64,000 nt of DNA from Mariprofundus sp. NF (GCF_013387455.1 NZ_VWNC01000002.1:1-64000); one strand, 5' to 3'; positions 48,536 to 57,622 are shown, counted from the first letter of the stretch. The notes: generated by a model not told the origin, from the letters alone. A program made the numbers and translations.

Positions 48536-50082
48536 CAGCTCTTCTCCTGTGCAGCATCGGGTGCCGCCGTTTCGCTTTTCTCAACCGGCTTGGCCGGCGC
48601 ATGATCGCGGCGCACGCGTGAGCGACGTGCCGCCTTCTCAGCCTTTTCCGCCTCAATACGCTTGTCACGTGCCTCGGAGCGTTTGCGCGATGCCTCGGCA
48701 AACACCTGTTCACGTCGCTGCTGGGCAATCTGTCCCTTGCCGTAACGGAAGTAGTGAACCAGAGGAATATTGGCCGGGCAGACATAGGAGCAGCTACCGC
48801 ACTCAATGCAGTCGAAAAGCTGATAGTTCTCCGCCCTGTCAAACTGATCGCTACGGCAGGCATCAGCCAGCAGATTGGGCACCAGATGCACCGGGCACGC
48901 CTCACTGCAGTGACCACAGCGGATACAGGGCTGCTCTTCAGTGTGGGCCAGCATCATCGTCTCCGTGCGCATGGCCAGTAGTCCGGTGGTCGATTTAACC
49001 ACCGGCACATCCGCACTCTTCAGTCGCTCACCCATCATCGGGCCACCATGCAGAAGATGCAGACCGGTAAGATCATCCAGACCACGACTTGCAAACAGGC
49101 TACGCACCGGCGTACCGAGCCGTACAGAGAGCGTAGCCGGATTTTCAACGGCATCTCCGCTCACCGTCACCAGTCGCTCAGTCAATGGTCTGGCCTGCAC
49201 AACCGCCTCAAACAGCGCCTTGCTGGTGCCGACATTCTGACACAACACACCGACATGCATCGGCAACCGTCCTGCTTCCACCTCTTTACCGGTCAGTGAA
49301 TAGATCAGCTGCTTTTCGCTGCCCTGCGGATAGCGGGTCGGAAGCACAACAACATGTACATCCTGCATATCGGTTGCTTGAGCCAATGCTCTACGCATCG
49401 ATTCTGCGGCATCGGGTTTATTATCTTCAATGGCAATAATGCCCGATTTTGCACCGACCATATGCATGATTATGGCCATGCCGGTCAGGATATCCTGCGG
49501 TTTCTCAAGCATCAGGCGATGATCATTGGTCAACCACGGTTCGCACTCGATACCATTAAGAATCACCGTCTCAATCGGGAATCGTTTATCCTGAACCAGC
49601 TTGATAAAGGTCGGGAAAACCGCACCACCAAGGCCAGCCAGGCCGCACATACGCGCCCGCTCCCGCAACATTGCCGGATTAAGTTCGCGCCAGTTGGTCA
49701 GTGGTTCAAGGCTGTTGTCTGACGCATCATCACCATCAGACTCAATAAAGATACATGGCAGCCCCATACCCGATGGGTGCGGAATGGCATGCTCCTCAAT
49801 TCTGACCACGCGACCTGAGGTTGGCGCGTGCACAGGTACGGAGAGATAACCTTCGGATTTGGCAATCTTCTGCCCGCGCAGCACCCGATCCCCCACCTTC
49901 ACCAGCGGGCTGCAGGCCTCACCGATATGCTGTTTCATCGGCAGGATATGGACAGGTGCAATGGCCGCCACCTCAATGGGAAGTGCAGCGGTCACCTTAT
50001 TCATCTCAGGATGCACACCACCGGCAAAGCTGTGTTGCAGTATCCCCAAACGCTGGGCAAGTTTTCTAAGCATGGCCGGCAT
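48535..50082 (-). CDS. rnfC: Electron transport complex subunit RnfC
   Basis: The cytoplasmic NADH/FMN and iron-sulfur subunit. The 515-residue protein has the NuoF-like core with GLGGAVFPTFIKL and the two [4Fe-4S] motifs CIRCGHCSEACPVHLVP and CIECGSCSYVCPANIP, followed by an Arg/Lys/Ala-rich C-terminal tail as in proteobacterial RnfC. ATG at 50082 has GGAGG seven bases upstream and overlaps rnfB; the frame is open to 50151 inside rnfB. Confidence 0.95.
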   Translation of the reverse strand: MPAMLRKLAQRLGILQHSFAGGVHPEMNKVTAALPIEVAAIAPVHILPMKQHIGEACSPLVKVGDRVLRGQKIAKSEGYLSVPVHAPTSGRVVRIEEHAIPHPSGMGLPCIFIESDGDDASDNSLEPLTNWRELNPAMLRERARMCGLAGLGGAVFPTFIKLVQDKRFPIETVILNGIECEPWLTNDHRLMLEKPQDILTGMAIIMHMVGAKSGIIAIEDNKPDAAESMRRALAQATDMQDVHVVVLPTRYPQGSEKQLIYSLTGKEVEAGRLPMHVGVLCQNVGTSKALFEAVVQARPLTERLVTVSGDAVENPATLSVRLGTPVRSLFASRGLDDLTGLHLLHGGPMMGERLKSADVPVVKSTTGLLAMRTETMMLAHTEEQPCIRCGHCSEACPVHLVPNLLADACRSDQFDRAENYQLFDCIECGSCSYVCPANIPLVHYFRYGKGQIAQQRREQVFAEASRKRSEARDKRIEAEKAEKAARRSRVRRDHAPAKPVEKSETAAPDAAQEKS

Positions 50083-50650
50083 GGGTTTCCCTCCGATCAT
50101 GTCCCAACCGGGCACGCTGGGTATCCGGCAGAGGCCAGGCCCAGTGTTCAATCAGTTCAGGTTTCATCAGCATATCGATGCAATCCACCGGGCAGGGCTC
50201 AATGCAGAGTGTGCAGCCGGTGCAGTGATCGGTAATCACGGTGTGATACTGTTTGGGGGCCCCGATAATCGCATCAACCGGGCAAGCCTTGATGCAGAGT
50301 GTGCAACCGATGCACTCATCCTCACGCACAAAGGCGATCATCGGTGCCGTCGCCTCCGCCTCGAGATCTTTAGGCTCCACGCCCATAAGATCGGCAATCG
50401 CCAGCATGGTACGTTCACCACCTGGTACGCAGTGGTTCACATCCGCAGCACCACCTGAAACCGCTTCGGCATAGGGTTTGCAGCCGGGAAAACCGCACTG
50501 GCCGCACTGGGTCTGAGGCAGCAGGTTATCAATCTTCTCCACCATCGGGTCGCCCTCAACATGAAACACCTTCTGTGCCACAGCCAGAACGATACCGGCA
50601 ACAAGTGCGAAGGCGCCGAGTGAGAGCAATGCATACAACAACTGAGTCAT
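50066..50650 (-). CDS. rnfB: Electron transport complex subunit RnfB
   Basis: The ferredoxin-like entry subunit. It has a membrane helix at the N-terminus, a four-Cys cluster CGQCGFPGCKPYAEA near residue 48, and two ferredoxin-type [4Fe-4S] motifs CIGCTLCIKACPVDAI and CTGCTLCIEPCPVDCI. The 194-residue length is standard. It receives electrons from, or gives them to, ferredoxin. It lies 11 bases after rnfA. Confidence 0.96.
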   Translation of the reverse strand: MTQLLYALLSLGAFALVAGIVLAVAQKVFHVEGDPMVEKIDNLLPQTQCGQCGFPGCKPYAEAVSGGAADVNHCVPGGERTMLAIADLMGVEPKDLEAEATAPMIAFVREDECIGCTLCIKACPVDAIIGAPKQYHTVITDHCTGCTLCIEPCPVDCIDMLMKPELIEHWAWPLPDTQRARLGHDRRETHAGHA

Positions 50651-50661
50651 CGAATAGGGCC

Positions 50662-51243
50662 TTAGATCTTCACGAGGCCGGAGAAGCCCATAAATGCCAG
50701 ACTCATCATGCCTGCAGTAATCAGCGCCAGCGGTGAACCTTTAAACAGTTCAGGTACCGGTGCGATCTCAATGCGTTCGCGAATGCCGGAGAAGAGGATC
50801 AGCACCAGTGCAAAACCAAGGGCTGCACCAAAGCCGTAGAGTGCGGAGGTGAGAAAGGTCTGCTCCTGCTGCACGTTAAGAATAGCCACGCCAAGTACCG
50901 CGCAGTTGGTGGTAATCAGCGGCAGGAAAATACCCAGACCCTGATAGAGAACAGGGCTGGTTTTATGGATCATCATCTCAATAAACTGCACCAGTGACGC
51001 AATAATCAGGATAAAGAAGATGGTCTGCAGATATTCGAGATCCAGCGGTACCAGCAGATACTCCTGCACCAGCCATGAAGCGGTGGATGCCAGTGTCATC
51101 ACAAACATCACGGCAAAGGACATGCCCACAGCCGTTTCAACTTTGCCTGAGGTACCAAGAAACGGGCAGATACCAAGAAATTTGGTCAGCACATAGTTAT
51201 TCACCAGTACAGCAGAGAGCAGGATAAGTGCGATTTCGGTCAT
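50662..51243 (-). CDS. rnfA: Electron transport complex subunit RnfA
   Basis: A 193-residue integral membrane subunit with six helices, the same length as E. coli RsxA. It has [20 protein letters not shown] at the start and [16 protein letters not shown], the two conserved Cys sites of the family. ATG at 51243 gives the standard N-terminus; the frame is open to 51297 but not family-like. It heads rnfABCDGE and has no clear ribosome-binding site. Confidence 0.95.
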   Translation of the reverse strand: MTEIALILLSAVLVNNYVLTKFLGICPFLGTSGKVETAVGMSFAVMFVMTLASTASWLVQEYLLVPLDLEYLQTIFFILIIASLVQFIEMMIHKTSPVLYQGLGIFLPLITTNCAVLGVAILNVQQEQTFLTSALYGFGAALGFALVLILFSGIRERIEIAPVPELFKGSPLALITAGMMSLAFMGFSGLVKI

Positions 51244-51462
51244 GGCGCGGGAGTATAGGGTGATGAACAAGCTGCGTACACCGCATAAAACCCACACTTT
51301 TACCGTTTTTTCTTCACTTCAACCCTCTATTCAGCTGATATGACTCCTGCCACCTCGATTATCCCCCTGTTTAGAGGCAGCAAAACTTTCATTGAACATT
51401 CATCTTACTGCTTCTATCGTCGCCTCTGATTTTTATCACCACATGATTCTGGAGGATTCACA

Positions 51463-51954
51463 ATGAAGCGTTTTCTGATCTCAATGTTTGCAGCCGCAGC
51501 ACTTTCACTACCCACGGCTGCACTGGCTGGTCACGGCCACCATGGCGGCGGCAATCAGGCTGACTGCCCGCTCGGTGCCCATAAATGCGACAGCAAGGCG
51601 GCCTGCCCGCTCGGCCATAAAGATTGCGACAACCATAAAAACTGCCCGCTTGGTAAACATGATTGTGGTAAAGCCACCAGCATGGACAGCGACAAGGATG
51701 GTAAAGTTTCACTCAAAGAGTTCACCGCCTCCCACGCAGCAGGCATGGAAGCAAAATTCAAACATATGGATGCCAATGGCGATGGTTTTTTGACTGAAGC
51801 AGACAGTGAAGCGCGCAAAACCAAACGCATGGATGATTTCTTTGCCGCTGCCGATACCGACAAGGATGGCAAGTTGAGCAAAGCTGAGTATGCAGCTGCA
51901 AAAAAAGCACGTTATGGCAAAAAGAAAGCGTGTAAATTCTCCGACAAAAAATAA
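51463..51954 (+). CDS. Secreted EF-hand protein with CPLG Cys repeats
   Basis: A 163-residue protein with a signal peptide (about 1-22). A His/Gly-rich stretch (GHGHHGGG) is followed by three repeats of exact period 13: CPLGAHKC (35-42), CPLGHKDC (48-55) and CPLGKHDC (61-68). Then come three canonical EF-hand loops: DSDKDGKVSLKE (75-86), DANGDGFLTEAD (103-114) and DTDKDGKLSKAE (131-142). Together these suggest a periplasmic or surface metal-binding protein for Ca2+ plus another metal or a disulfide-bonded module. GGAGG precedes the ATG, and a terminator follows. I do not know the family of the Cys repeats. Confidence 0.8.
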   Translation: MKRFLISMFAAAALSLPTAALAGHGHHGGGNQADCPLGAHKCDSKAACPLGHKDCDNHKNCPLGKHDCGKATSMDSDKDGKVSLKEFTASHAAGMEAKFKHMDANGDGFLTEADSEARKTKRMDDFFAAADTDKDGKLSKAEYAAAKKARYGKKKACKFSDKK

Positions 51955-51971
51955 AGGCTCCGATTAACATC

Positions 51972-52007
51972 AAGGCTGCCGATCCTTTGGGTCGGTGGCC
52001 TTTTTCT
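51972..52007 (+). terminator. Rho-independent terminator after the EF-hand gene
   Basis: AAGGCTGCCGA and TCGGTGGCCTT form a stem with an internal mismatch and a 10-base loop, followed by TTTTTCTT. Confidence 0.82.
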
Positions 52008-52041
52008 TGCCTGCCAGAACTCGGCCATTAAGCTACTAACC

Positions 52042-53055
52042 ATGAAATCCCATTTCTGGCTCCTCGCCCTGTTTCTGTTTGCCTCTCCATCCATCGCCGC
52101 AGAGACAATCACCCTGCATGGAGCCATCCATGCTGATCGCGACATCAGCGCTGTTGCCTTTTTTGACAATATGCTGGTGATCGGTGGCGATGAGGCAGTC
52201 GGAAAAAAGAATAACGAGAACTACATTCAACTGCTTGAAAAACAGGGCAATAACTATCGGGTCAGCAGCGACATTCTTATCTACAGCGGCAATAAAAAAA
52301 ATGGCCGCGAACTCGATATCGAGGGCATCGCCGTCGATGATCGCCATATCTATATCACTGGCTCGCATGCACTGGCCAGAAAACGGGTGAAACTCGACAA
52401 CAGCTATGAAAAAAACCTGCAGCGGCTGCAGAGCATCAAACCGGAACCGGGTCGCAAACAACTGTTCAGAGTGACGCTGGATCAGTCATATATCGTTGTC
52501 CAACGCCAACAGATATCACTGGCAAAACTCATTAAGAACGATCCTCTGCTCGCCCCTTTTGCCAGCATCCCATCCAAAGAGAACGGCATCGATATCGAAG
52601 GGATCGCAGTAAAAGATGGCCTGATCTATCTTGGCTTTCGCGGCCCTGTGCTGCGCGATGGTTTTGCACCTGTGATGCGCTTTGATTTCGATCAGCCCGA
52701 ATCCAGCTACCAGCTTCTCTTTCTCAATCTTGAGGGGCGCGGCATCCGTGATATGGCAGCTGTCTCCACCGGATTTCTGATGCTTACAGGCCCTGTTGGC
52801 GATGAACCCCGCTCCTACCGGATCTACCACTGGGACGGTCGCGACTGCATACCCGGCACAGATAAAAAACAGCAGGGTAAAGTGACACTGCTGGCTGAGG
52901 TTGATCCACCTGCCGGAGGAAAAGCAGAGGGGATTGCTGTTATCAACGAAACAGCAGAGCTGTATCACGTGATCGCTCTGTTTGACGGCATCAGTGGTGG
53001 AGCCCCCCGTCGCTACACAATCTCCAGACCTGAGTTAGACTCCGGCCGCAAATGA
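52042..53055 (+). CDS. Secreted DUF3616-type beta-propeller-like protein
   Basis: A 337-residue protein with a signal peptide (HFWLLALFLFASPSIAAE). Repeats of the kind ELDIEGIAVDDRHIYITGSH and GIDIEGIAVKDGLIYLGFRGP are typical of DUF3616 proteins, which probably fold as beta-propellers. The function is unknown. It is followed closely by the DUF493 gene on the same strand, with no clear functional link. Confidence 0.78.
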   Translation: MKSHFWLLALFLFASPSIAAETITLHGAIHADRDISAVAFFDNMLVIGGDEAVGKKNNENYIQLLEKQGNNYRVSSDILIYSGNKKNGRELDIEGIAVDDRHIYITGSHALARKRVKLDNSYEKNLQRLQSIKPEPGRKQLFRVTLDQSYIVVQRQQISLAKLIKNDPLLAPFASIPSKENGIDIEGIAVKDGLIYLGFRGPVLRDGFAPVMRFDFDQPESSYQLLFLNLEGRGIRDMAAVSTGFLMLTGPVGDEPRSYRIYHWDGRDCIPGTDKKQQGKVTLLAEVDPPAGGKAEGIAVINETAELYHVIALFDGISGGAPRRYTISRPELDSGRK

Positions 53056-53071
53056 ACCGACCGGAGCGATA

Positions 53072-53335
53072 ATGAGTGAAGAGACACTGCTGGAGTTCCC
53101 CTGCCAGTTCCCGATCAAGATAATGGGTGACAATAGCGCTGACTTTGAAAATGAGATTGTCGTGATTGTTCGCAAGCATGTTCCGCAACTTGGCGAAGCG
53201 GCTGTCAAATCAAAGCCGAGCAGAACTGGGAAATACCTCTCGGTTACCGTCACCTTTACCGCAGAAAGCAAGGTCCAACTGGATAATCTTTACCGGGAGG
53301 TGAATAGCCACCCGCAGGTCAAAATGGTTCTATAA
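53072..53335 (+). CDS. DUF493/YbeD family protein
   Basis: An 87-residue ACT-like protein: EFPCQFPIKIMGDNS, then YLSVTVTFTAESKVQLDNLYREV and HPQVKMVL. E. coli YbeD usually neighbours lipB; here it does not, and it lies between DUF3616 and aroK. Its last bases overlap the convergent aroK gene. The function is unknown. Confidence 0.86.
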   Translation: MSEETLLEFPCQFPIKIMGDNSADFENEIVVIVRKHVPQLGEAAVKSKPSRTGKYLSVTVTFTAESKVQLDNLYREVNSHPQVKMVL

Positions 53336-53927
53336 CATCCAGGGGGTTATAAGTTCCCTTGTCAGCAGAGAGGGCGTCGCCATGCTGCTCATACTGCCAC
53401 GATCTTAGATACTCAAGAACAGCCTTCAGAGAAGCGGCTTTATTCAACTTGCCGCGATGTAAAATGTAATCGGCACACTGCGTATAATAGGGGTAACGAA
53501 TCTCGGCCAGTTGCTGCAAAGTCGTTAATGCATCACGACCAACAATCAGTGGACGGTTTTTATCGCCTTGAATTCGGTTAGCGAGAAACTCAAGGGAGGA
53601 CTTCAACCAGATCACCGGTGCATGCGCCTCCATCAGTGCCCTGTTCTCCGCACGCATCACAGCGCCGCCACCGGTTGAGAGAACCACAGGTTTACCAATC
53701 ACCTCGGCCAATGCTTCACTCTCCAGATCGCGAAACCCCTCCTCGCCCTGCTCAGCAAAGATTTCGGGAATCGTTTTACCCGCCTTCTCAACGATATAAT
53801 GATCCAGATCAACCAGCTTCAGACCAAGCTCTTTAGACAAAAGCTTTCCGATACTGGTTTTTCCACAACCCATCAGTCCGATGAGAACCGGATACACCTC
53901 TGACTGTATTTTAACCGAATCAACCAT
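53319..53927 (-). CDS. aroK: Shikimate kinase
   Basis: Phosphorylates shikimate in aromatic amino acid synthesis. The 202-residue protein has Walker A GLMGCGKTS, the shikimate-binding Asp in VDLDHYI, FRDLESEAL, STGGGAVMR and the lid region GDKNRPL. ATG at 53927 has AAAGG seven bases upstream and is preferred over the ATG six bases earlier. The usual aroB partner is absent. The C-terminal extension of about 20 residues past the core is a little longer than usual. Confidence 0.93.
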   Translation of the reverse strand: MVDSVKIQSEVYPVLIGLMGCGKTSIGKLLSKELGLKLVDLDHYIVEKAGKTIPEIFAEQGEEGFRDLESEALAEVIGKPVVLSTGGGAVMRAENRALMEAHAPVIWLKSSLEFLANRIQGDKNRPLIVGRDALTTLQQLAEIRYPYYTQCADYILHRGKLNKAASLKAVLEYLRSWQYEQHGDALSADKGTYNPLDVIEPF

Positions 53928-54092
53928 TTCCATTCCTTTCGCAACTGATCTTTATGCTGCTATGATGCCAAAATAAAAGCCGACAATGCGAGTGCAATCG
54001 TATCAGGCATCACAAACAGATAAAATGATCCAGTTTATGGTACGTGATTTGCTTCTGTCGGTGAGATAGAGATGCAACAGAGGAGTAACGAC

Positions 54093-55256
54093 ATGGCCGA
54101 TGAAATTTCCCTTCGCCAACTGCTGAAGGTCATGGTGGATAAAGACGCCTCCGATCTCTACCTGATGGCCGGTGCCCCACCGGGTTACCGCATCAATGGC
54201 ACCATCCTCAGACTTGGTGATACCGAGATGAATCCTGTTACGGTTGAGCGACTGGCAAGTGAGCTGATGACTGAAAAGCAGAAGGCCGATTTCGCCTCCA
54301 GCATGGAGATGAACCTCTCCTCTGCACATGCGGGTCTGGGCCGGTTTCGTGTCAATATCTATCGCCAGCGTGGCTCAGTTGGCATGGTGATTCGTCAAAT
54401 CACCACCGATATCCCCAGTCTTGGCGACCTCAAGCTTCCCGAAGTATTCAAGGATATCTCGATGACCAAACGCGGACTGGTGCTGATGGTCGGTGCGACA
54501 GGTTCGGGCAAATCGACCTCCCTTGCGGCTATGGTGGATTGGCGCAACACCAATCAGGCTGGACATATCATCACCATCGAAGATCCGGTGGAGTTCATGC
54601 ATCCCCACAAAAAATGTTTCGTCACCCAGCGTGAAGTCGGCTCTGATACCGTCTCATTTCAGGCTGCACTGAAAAATACACTGCGTCAGGCACCCGACGT
54701 TATTCTGCTTGGTGAGATTCGTGAACGTGACACCATGGAGCATGCCATCGCCTTTGCCGAAACCGGCCATCTGGCTATGGCCACGCTGCACGCCAACAAC
54801 TCCAATCAGGCGCTGGAACGCATTATCAACTTCTTCCCTGAAGAGCAGCATCAGCAGGTGTATATGAATCTGGCCATGAACCTGCGCTCGATTTTATCCC
54901 AGCGTCTGGTTAAAACTGTGGATGGTGGCCGGGTAGCCGCCATTGAGATTCTGATTAACACCCCGCGCATTGCCGACCTGATTCTCAAAGGTGATATCAG
55001 TGCGATTAAAGAGGCGATGGAGAGTGGTGAGCAGCACGGCATGCGCACCTTTGATCAGGCCCTCTTCCAGCTCTGGAAAGATGAAAAAATCACCGAGGTT
55101 GAAGCACTGAGAAATGCCGATTCAGCCAACAACCTGCGTCTGAAGATGAAGATGCAGAGCATTGATGACGCCAACGATGGTGATGGTAAAACAGGTGTCG
55201 ATGAGATTTTGCAGAATCGCTCAGATGACGATGATGGTATCGAGTTGTCAATCTAA
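54093..55256 (+). CDS. pilU: Type IV pilus retraction ATPase PilU
   Basis: A hexameric PilT-like ATPase for twitching motility. The 387-residue protein has Walker A GATGSGKST (134-142), the Asp box HIITIEDPVEFMH, Walker B LLGEIRERDTMEHAIAFAETGHL and the His box MATLHANNS. The C-terminal EHGMRTFDQALFQL-type pattern (QHGMRTFDQALFQLW) and the tail with KMKMQS separate PilU from PilT. GGAG lies seven bases before the ATG at 54093. No pilT is adjacent. The second five-hairpin element follows directly. Confidence 0.93.
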   Translation: MADEISLRQLLKVMVDKDASDLYLMAGAPPGYRINGTILRLGDTEMNPVTVERLASELMTEKQKADFASSMEMNLSSAHAGLGRFRVNIYRQRGSVGMVIRQITTDIPSLGDLKLPEVFKDISMTKRGLVLMVGATGSGKSTSLAAMVDWRNTNQAGHIITIEDPVEFMHPHKKCFVTQREVGSDTVSFQAALKNTLRQAPDVILLGEIRERDTMEHAIAFAETGHLAMATLHANNSNQALERIINFFPEEQHQQVYMNLAMNLRSILSQRLVKTVDGGRVAAIEILINTPRIADLILKGDISAIKEAMESGEQHGMRTFDQALFQLWKDEKITEVEALRNADSANNLRLKMKMQSIDDANDGDGKTGVDEILQNRSDDDDGIELSI

Positions 55257-55261
55257 GGATT

Positions 55262-55410
55262 CTCTGAAAAAGTCAGAGCATCCGTTCAGGCTACGGACGG
55301 CCTGCCAATATCATGCATGGTAAATGCTTGATATTGTAAGCAAAGACAAAACCACGCTTTTGCCTTTGCGCGCTAAAAAACTACATGGCCGTAGTTTTAT
55401 AGCGTTTCCC
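55262..55410 (+). repeat. Five-hairpin structured element, copy 2
   Basis: Successive hairpins: CTCTGA/TCAGAG (55262-55278); CAGGC/GCCTG (55287-55304) around loop TACGGACG; a 13-position stem 55306-55318/55324-55336 with one mismatch and loop GGTAA; a 12-position stem 55340-55351/55358-55369 with one mismatch and loop CCACGC; and a 14-position stem 55371-55384/55391-55404 with one mismatch. Copy 1 (1978-2119) has the same order, stem lengths, loops and 3-base TRA linker, but different stem sequences. TCCGT (55281-55285) can pair with ACGGA in the first large loop. It lies between the convergent pilU and diguanylate cyclase genes. Confidence 0.78.
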
Positions 55411-55549
55411 TAACAGTAACAACAGAGGCGATTTACTTAGAGCTTTCGTAACTATTCAGTGGCTACATTCAGATCCACGAATGGTTCCAGCCACCTTATC
55501 TGCGCAGTGACGCATCCCCTCACAGTGACAATTGAGCACGAATTAAATA

Positions 55550-55612
55550 CAGATAACCAGAACTACCACGCTTATTCGTGTGCATTCGTGGTTCGATTTT
55601 CTGTTTTTTAGC
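55550..55612. repeat. Short ACCACGAAT-type repeat fragment
   Basis: CTACCACG and CGTGGTTCG bracket a GTGTGCATT centre, followed by a T-rich stretch (TTTTCTGTTTTTT). On the minus strand the motif reads AACCACGAATGCACACGAAT, akin to the larger palindromes in hox and def-fmt. It may be a degraded copy and may also serve as a terminator for pilU. The remaining bases at 55411-55549 show nothing that I recognise. Confidence 0.5.
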
Positions 55613-55636
55613 AGTGCTAAATAGTCACGAACTCTC

Positions 55637-57490
55637 TTACTCCTCTGAAGTCATGCCCTCCTGATAACGAATCACCTGATTGCGGCCCGTGTCTTTAGCC
55701 TGATACAAGGCCACATCAGCAAGTTTCGCGCACTCCCAGAAGTCATCGTTATCATTCGGGTAGATGGCATAACCCAGCGACATGGTTTTGGTCAGCGGCC
55801 CTTTCGGTGTTTTGAATGAGTGCTCCTCCATCGCCTTGCGAATACGTTCACCGGAGAGCATGCCGCCCTCCTCATCCGCATCAATCAGCAATGCAAGAAA
55901 CTCTTCGCCTCCGAATCGAATCAACAGGTCGGCTTCGCGAAGCGTTTTTCTCATGACTTCACATGCGCCCTTCAACACATCATCACCCACATCATGACCA
56001 TATGTGTCATTCACATGTTTAAAGTGGTCCAGGTCGCACATCAGGATACCAATCGTACTGTTTCGACGCAGAACGCCGGAAGTAACTGTCTCAAGGTGCT
56101 CTTCCAGAAAACGGCGGTTATAGAGGTTGGTCATCGGATCACGCAACGATGATTCCCGCAGCGACTTCATAAGCCGCTTGGTCTCAATAACAGGTGCAGC
56201 CTCATCCATAAACGATTGCAGCACTGGCAGCTCAGACATCACCATAGCTTTCTCTTCTTCAGAATAGACAACCTGTAGCACACCACCAACCGATCCGGAG
56301 AGCATCATAGGCAGACAGAGATGATATAAGCCATTCTCAGTATCTCGCCCTGCAAACGATGGGCATATATTTTCGGCATCATGTGAATTGGTGATCATCG
56401 CTGTCCGTTTAGCCCGACAAAAATCACAGTTCAGAATCACATCCTTCTTACACCACAGATCCATACCTTCAGGCAACCCGCCGGTAAACACTGCATTCAG
56501 ACGATTTCTGGAGTTAGAGACCTCATAAAATGAGTAGCGACTGAAGTGTAACTGCTGCTCCAGAAGCTGCTGGAATCGGGAGTAGACATCTTCAAGGGTG
56601 CGATCATTCTCAATGATCTGCTTAAACTGTGAAACCATCGCCATGGTGTGAACTACCGACACCGTGGTGTGCAGCAAGTTTTCACGCTCAGCGATCTGAC
56701 GATGCCCGGTCAACGTATCGAGATCCTTGGTGATCGAACCGATACTGTTATCCAGCACCTCCATAAAATGGTTGGTACGCTCGGCAATTTCGCCAATCTC
56801 ATCACTACTGCGTTTGACCATACGGCCTGAGAAGTCTCCCTCCTCAGCCAGTGACACCGTGTGATTCAGCTCCTCGGTAGCATGCTCCATAGGATTGAGA
56901 AAACGCCTGAGAGCAAAGGCAAGACCACCGGCAAAGAGCAGGAACAACAGTGAAATACCAACCGTATCCCTGATCGCCTCATAGAATTGCTGGGTAACAT
57001 CCATCTCCAGACTAACCACACCAATCACATCACCCTCGTTGCCAACATGGCATGCCAAACAGTTCATTTCGTTATCCTTGATGGCAATATAGGGGATAGA
57101 GTAGGTGTATCGTACGCGATCTCCGGAGATCAATTCAGACTGCTCCTCACCGGTAGCAAGCACCCTCTTCTCCATCTCGGTAACCTGGGTGCGCACACTC
57201 ATATCAATCTCGTATTGATCGATCACACTTTTGGCTGGCACAACAACACCACCCACCAGACCGGGAATATTCTTCAGGTTTTTGATGTAGGGGTCTTTGT
57301 GCTCGGCCTGGCCCTCAGTCATCTCATGGGTAACCGTAAGCCGGATCATCTCAGCACCCATCTGCGCCTGACGCTGCAAGGCATTAAGGCTATAGCGGTG
57401 ATAAGAGATGATGGAGGTGGCAGCAAATACGGCTACAACAAGAAGACTACTGATGATAATGAGAAGCTGACTCTTATGGCGAAGTTTCAT
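55637..57490 (-). CDS. Diguanylate cyclase with a c-type heme sensor domain
   Basis: A 617-residue inner-membrane protein. A helix at about 8-30 leads into a periplasmic domain of about 140 residues with one heme-c motif, CLACH (C144, C147, H148), just before a Cache-like end (GDVIGVVSLEMDV). A second helix (about 173-195), a HAMP domain, a coiled coil, a GAF-like domain with VILNCDFCRAKRTAM, and a GGDEF domain with FGGEEF near residue 526 follow. The GGEEF form is catalytically competent. The heme suggests sensing of redox state, NO, CO or O2, as in DUF3365/Tll0287-like sensors. Confidence 0.88.
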   Translation of the reverse strand: MKLRHKSQLLIIISSLLVVAVFAATSIISYHRYSLNALQRQAQMGAEMIRLTVTHEMTEGQAEHKDPYIKNLKNIPGLVGGVVVPAKSVIDQYEIDMSVRTQVTEMEKRVLATGEEQSELISGDRVRYTYSIPYIAIKDNEMNCLACHVGNEGDVIGVVSLEMDVTQQFYEAIRDTVGISLLFLLFAGGLAFALRRFLNPMEHATEELNHTVSLAEEGDFSGRMVKRSSDEIGEIAERTNHFMEVLDNSIGSITKDLDTLTGHRQIAERENLLHTTVSVVHTMAMVSQFKQIIENDRTLEDVYSRFQQLLEQQLHFSRYSFYEVSNSRNRLNAVFTGGLPEGMDLWCKKDVILNCDFCRAKRTAMITNSHDAENICPSFAGRDTENGLYHLCLPMMLSGSVGGVLQVVYSEEEKAMVMSELPVLQSFMDEAAPVIETKRLMKSLRESSLRDPMTNLYNRRFLEEHLETVTSGVLRRNSTIGILMCDLDHFKHVNDTYGHDVGDDVLKGACEVMRKTLREADLLIRFGGEEFLALLIDADEEGGMLSGERIRKAMEEHSFKTPKGPLTKTMSLGYAIYPNDNDDFWECAKLADVALYQAKDTGRNQVIRYQEGMTSEE

Positions 57491-57622
57491 ATACCCTCCT
57501 GTGCAGCTTGCCCGTATCTCTACTCAGCCATCTGCATTAATAGGAATCTAACATATTCTATGCCAATAAATGGTTTATTTTGTTTTTCTCTGCATGTATC
57601 CGACAAAAGGGCGTCATAATAA

